Shown here: in pieces, positions 12,884-13,019 of the stretch
How positions within the stretch are numbered: the first letter of the stretch is position 1
Layout of the letters: the number at the start of each line of letters is the position of its first letter
Assembly (NCBI GenBank): GCA_947589335.1
Contig: CANPZH010000032.1
Span: forward strand, 1-13,019
Length of the DNA stretch: 13,019 nucleotides
Direction of reading: 5' to 3'
DNA from: an uncultured Clostridia bacterium
GTDB taxonomy: Bacteria; Bacillota; Clostridia; Christensenellales; Borkfalkiaceae
The notes under the pieces: generated by a model
Told to the model about the DNA's origin: nothing
The model's input: the letters and a program-made list of their open reading frames with translations, nothing else
The model's database searches: none
Program-made: the position numbers and the translations under genes

Positions 12884-13019
12884 GCGTTTCCAAAATTACT
12901 GCGCGTTGGAAAACCACGCTTTTCCATAAGCGCACTGCATTTGCCGCATACCTGCGGCTTCGTGTCCGATGAAACGAACGAGAGGATCACGCGGGTTCAG
13001 GCAAAAGAGCGCGTTTCCT
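12884..13019 (-). repeat. Structured repeat, copy 2, inverted (runs off window)
   Basis: On the minus strand it matches 2816-2946: it starts AGGAAACG at the window edge, contains the identical 50-base core (12939-12988), and then a stem TGCGC/GCGCA (12900-12904 with 12930-12934) enclosing GGAAAA/TTTTCC (12908-12913 with 12920-12925). Sequence beyond 13019 is unseen, so its far boundary is unknown. Confidence 0.75.

Larger units (their letters stand above)
12353..13019. other. Repeat-only region after ruvC
   Basis: No gene is credible in these 667 bases. Contents: a degenerate repeat scrap (about 12377-12402, TACGTTATTCCGACGACCG), two tandem copies of a composite repeat (12403-12557 and 12590-12744), an inverted pair of CCCCTTGAGGGG-type elements (12761-12813, 12824-12873) and the inverted partner of the 2816-2946 repeat (12884-13019, running out of the window). 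There is no clear intrinsic terminator with a T-run for ruvC. Confidence 0.8.

Overview
This 13 kb window comes from a high-GC bacterial chromosome. The genes use GC-rich codons and the intergenic repeats are less GC-rich. The gene set suggests an anaerobic, low-oxygen-adapted member of the Clostridia: a V-type (A/V) ATPase, a flavodiiron protein with rubredoxin, a DXP-independent PdxS/PdxT vitamin B6 synthase, QueH, and strong GGAGG ribosome sites. Uncultured gut lineages near Christensenellales would fit, but this placement is an inference from gene content and repeat style, not a proven assignment.

Layout. (1) 1-3924, plus strand: the end of a V-type ATPase operon, with subunit A (5' end cut by the window), B (overlapping A by 8 bases) and D. 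B and D are separated by about 590 bases of repeats. (2) 3999-6033, plus strand: an iron and oxygen defence block of ferritin, then, behind its own promoter, a flavodiiron protein and a 52-residue rubredoxin, which is its probable electron donor. (3) 6161-8189, plus strand: pdxS-pdxT-queH, driven by a near-consensus promoter, with overlapping gene ends. (4) 8246-11745, minus strand: a compact operon read in the order argH, unknown two-helix membrane protein, yggS (PLP homeostasis), zinc-dependent phospholipase C-like protein. It converges on queH at a strong shared hairpin. (5) 11855-12352, plus strand: ruvC, divergent from argH, probably translated from a leaderless mRNA. (6) 12353-13019: a repeat-only region.

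The coding content is conventional. The unusual part is the non-coding DNA. The two repeat regions (2713-3303 and 12353-13019) share at least three families. One is a roughly 135-base element with a perfectly conserved 50-base core, present as an inverted pair about 10 kb apart, in which a neighbouring hairpin keeps its fold while its bases change. The second is a set of elements bounded by TACGTCAT/ATGACGTA, including a 187-base-period tandem duplication after ruvC. The third has a CCCCTTGAGGGG head and can form two mutually exclusive pairings in all three copies. I found no complete mobile-element genes, tRNA, rRNA or CRISPR array.
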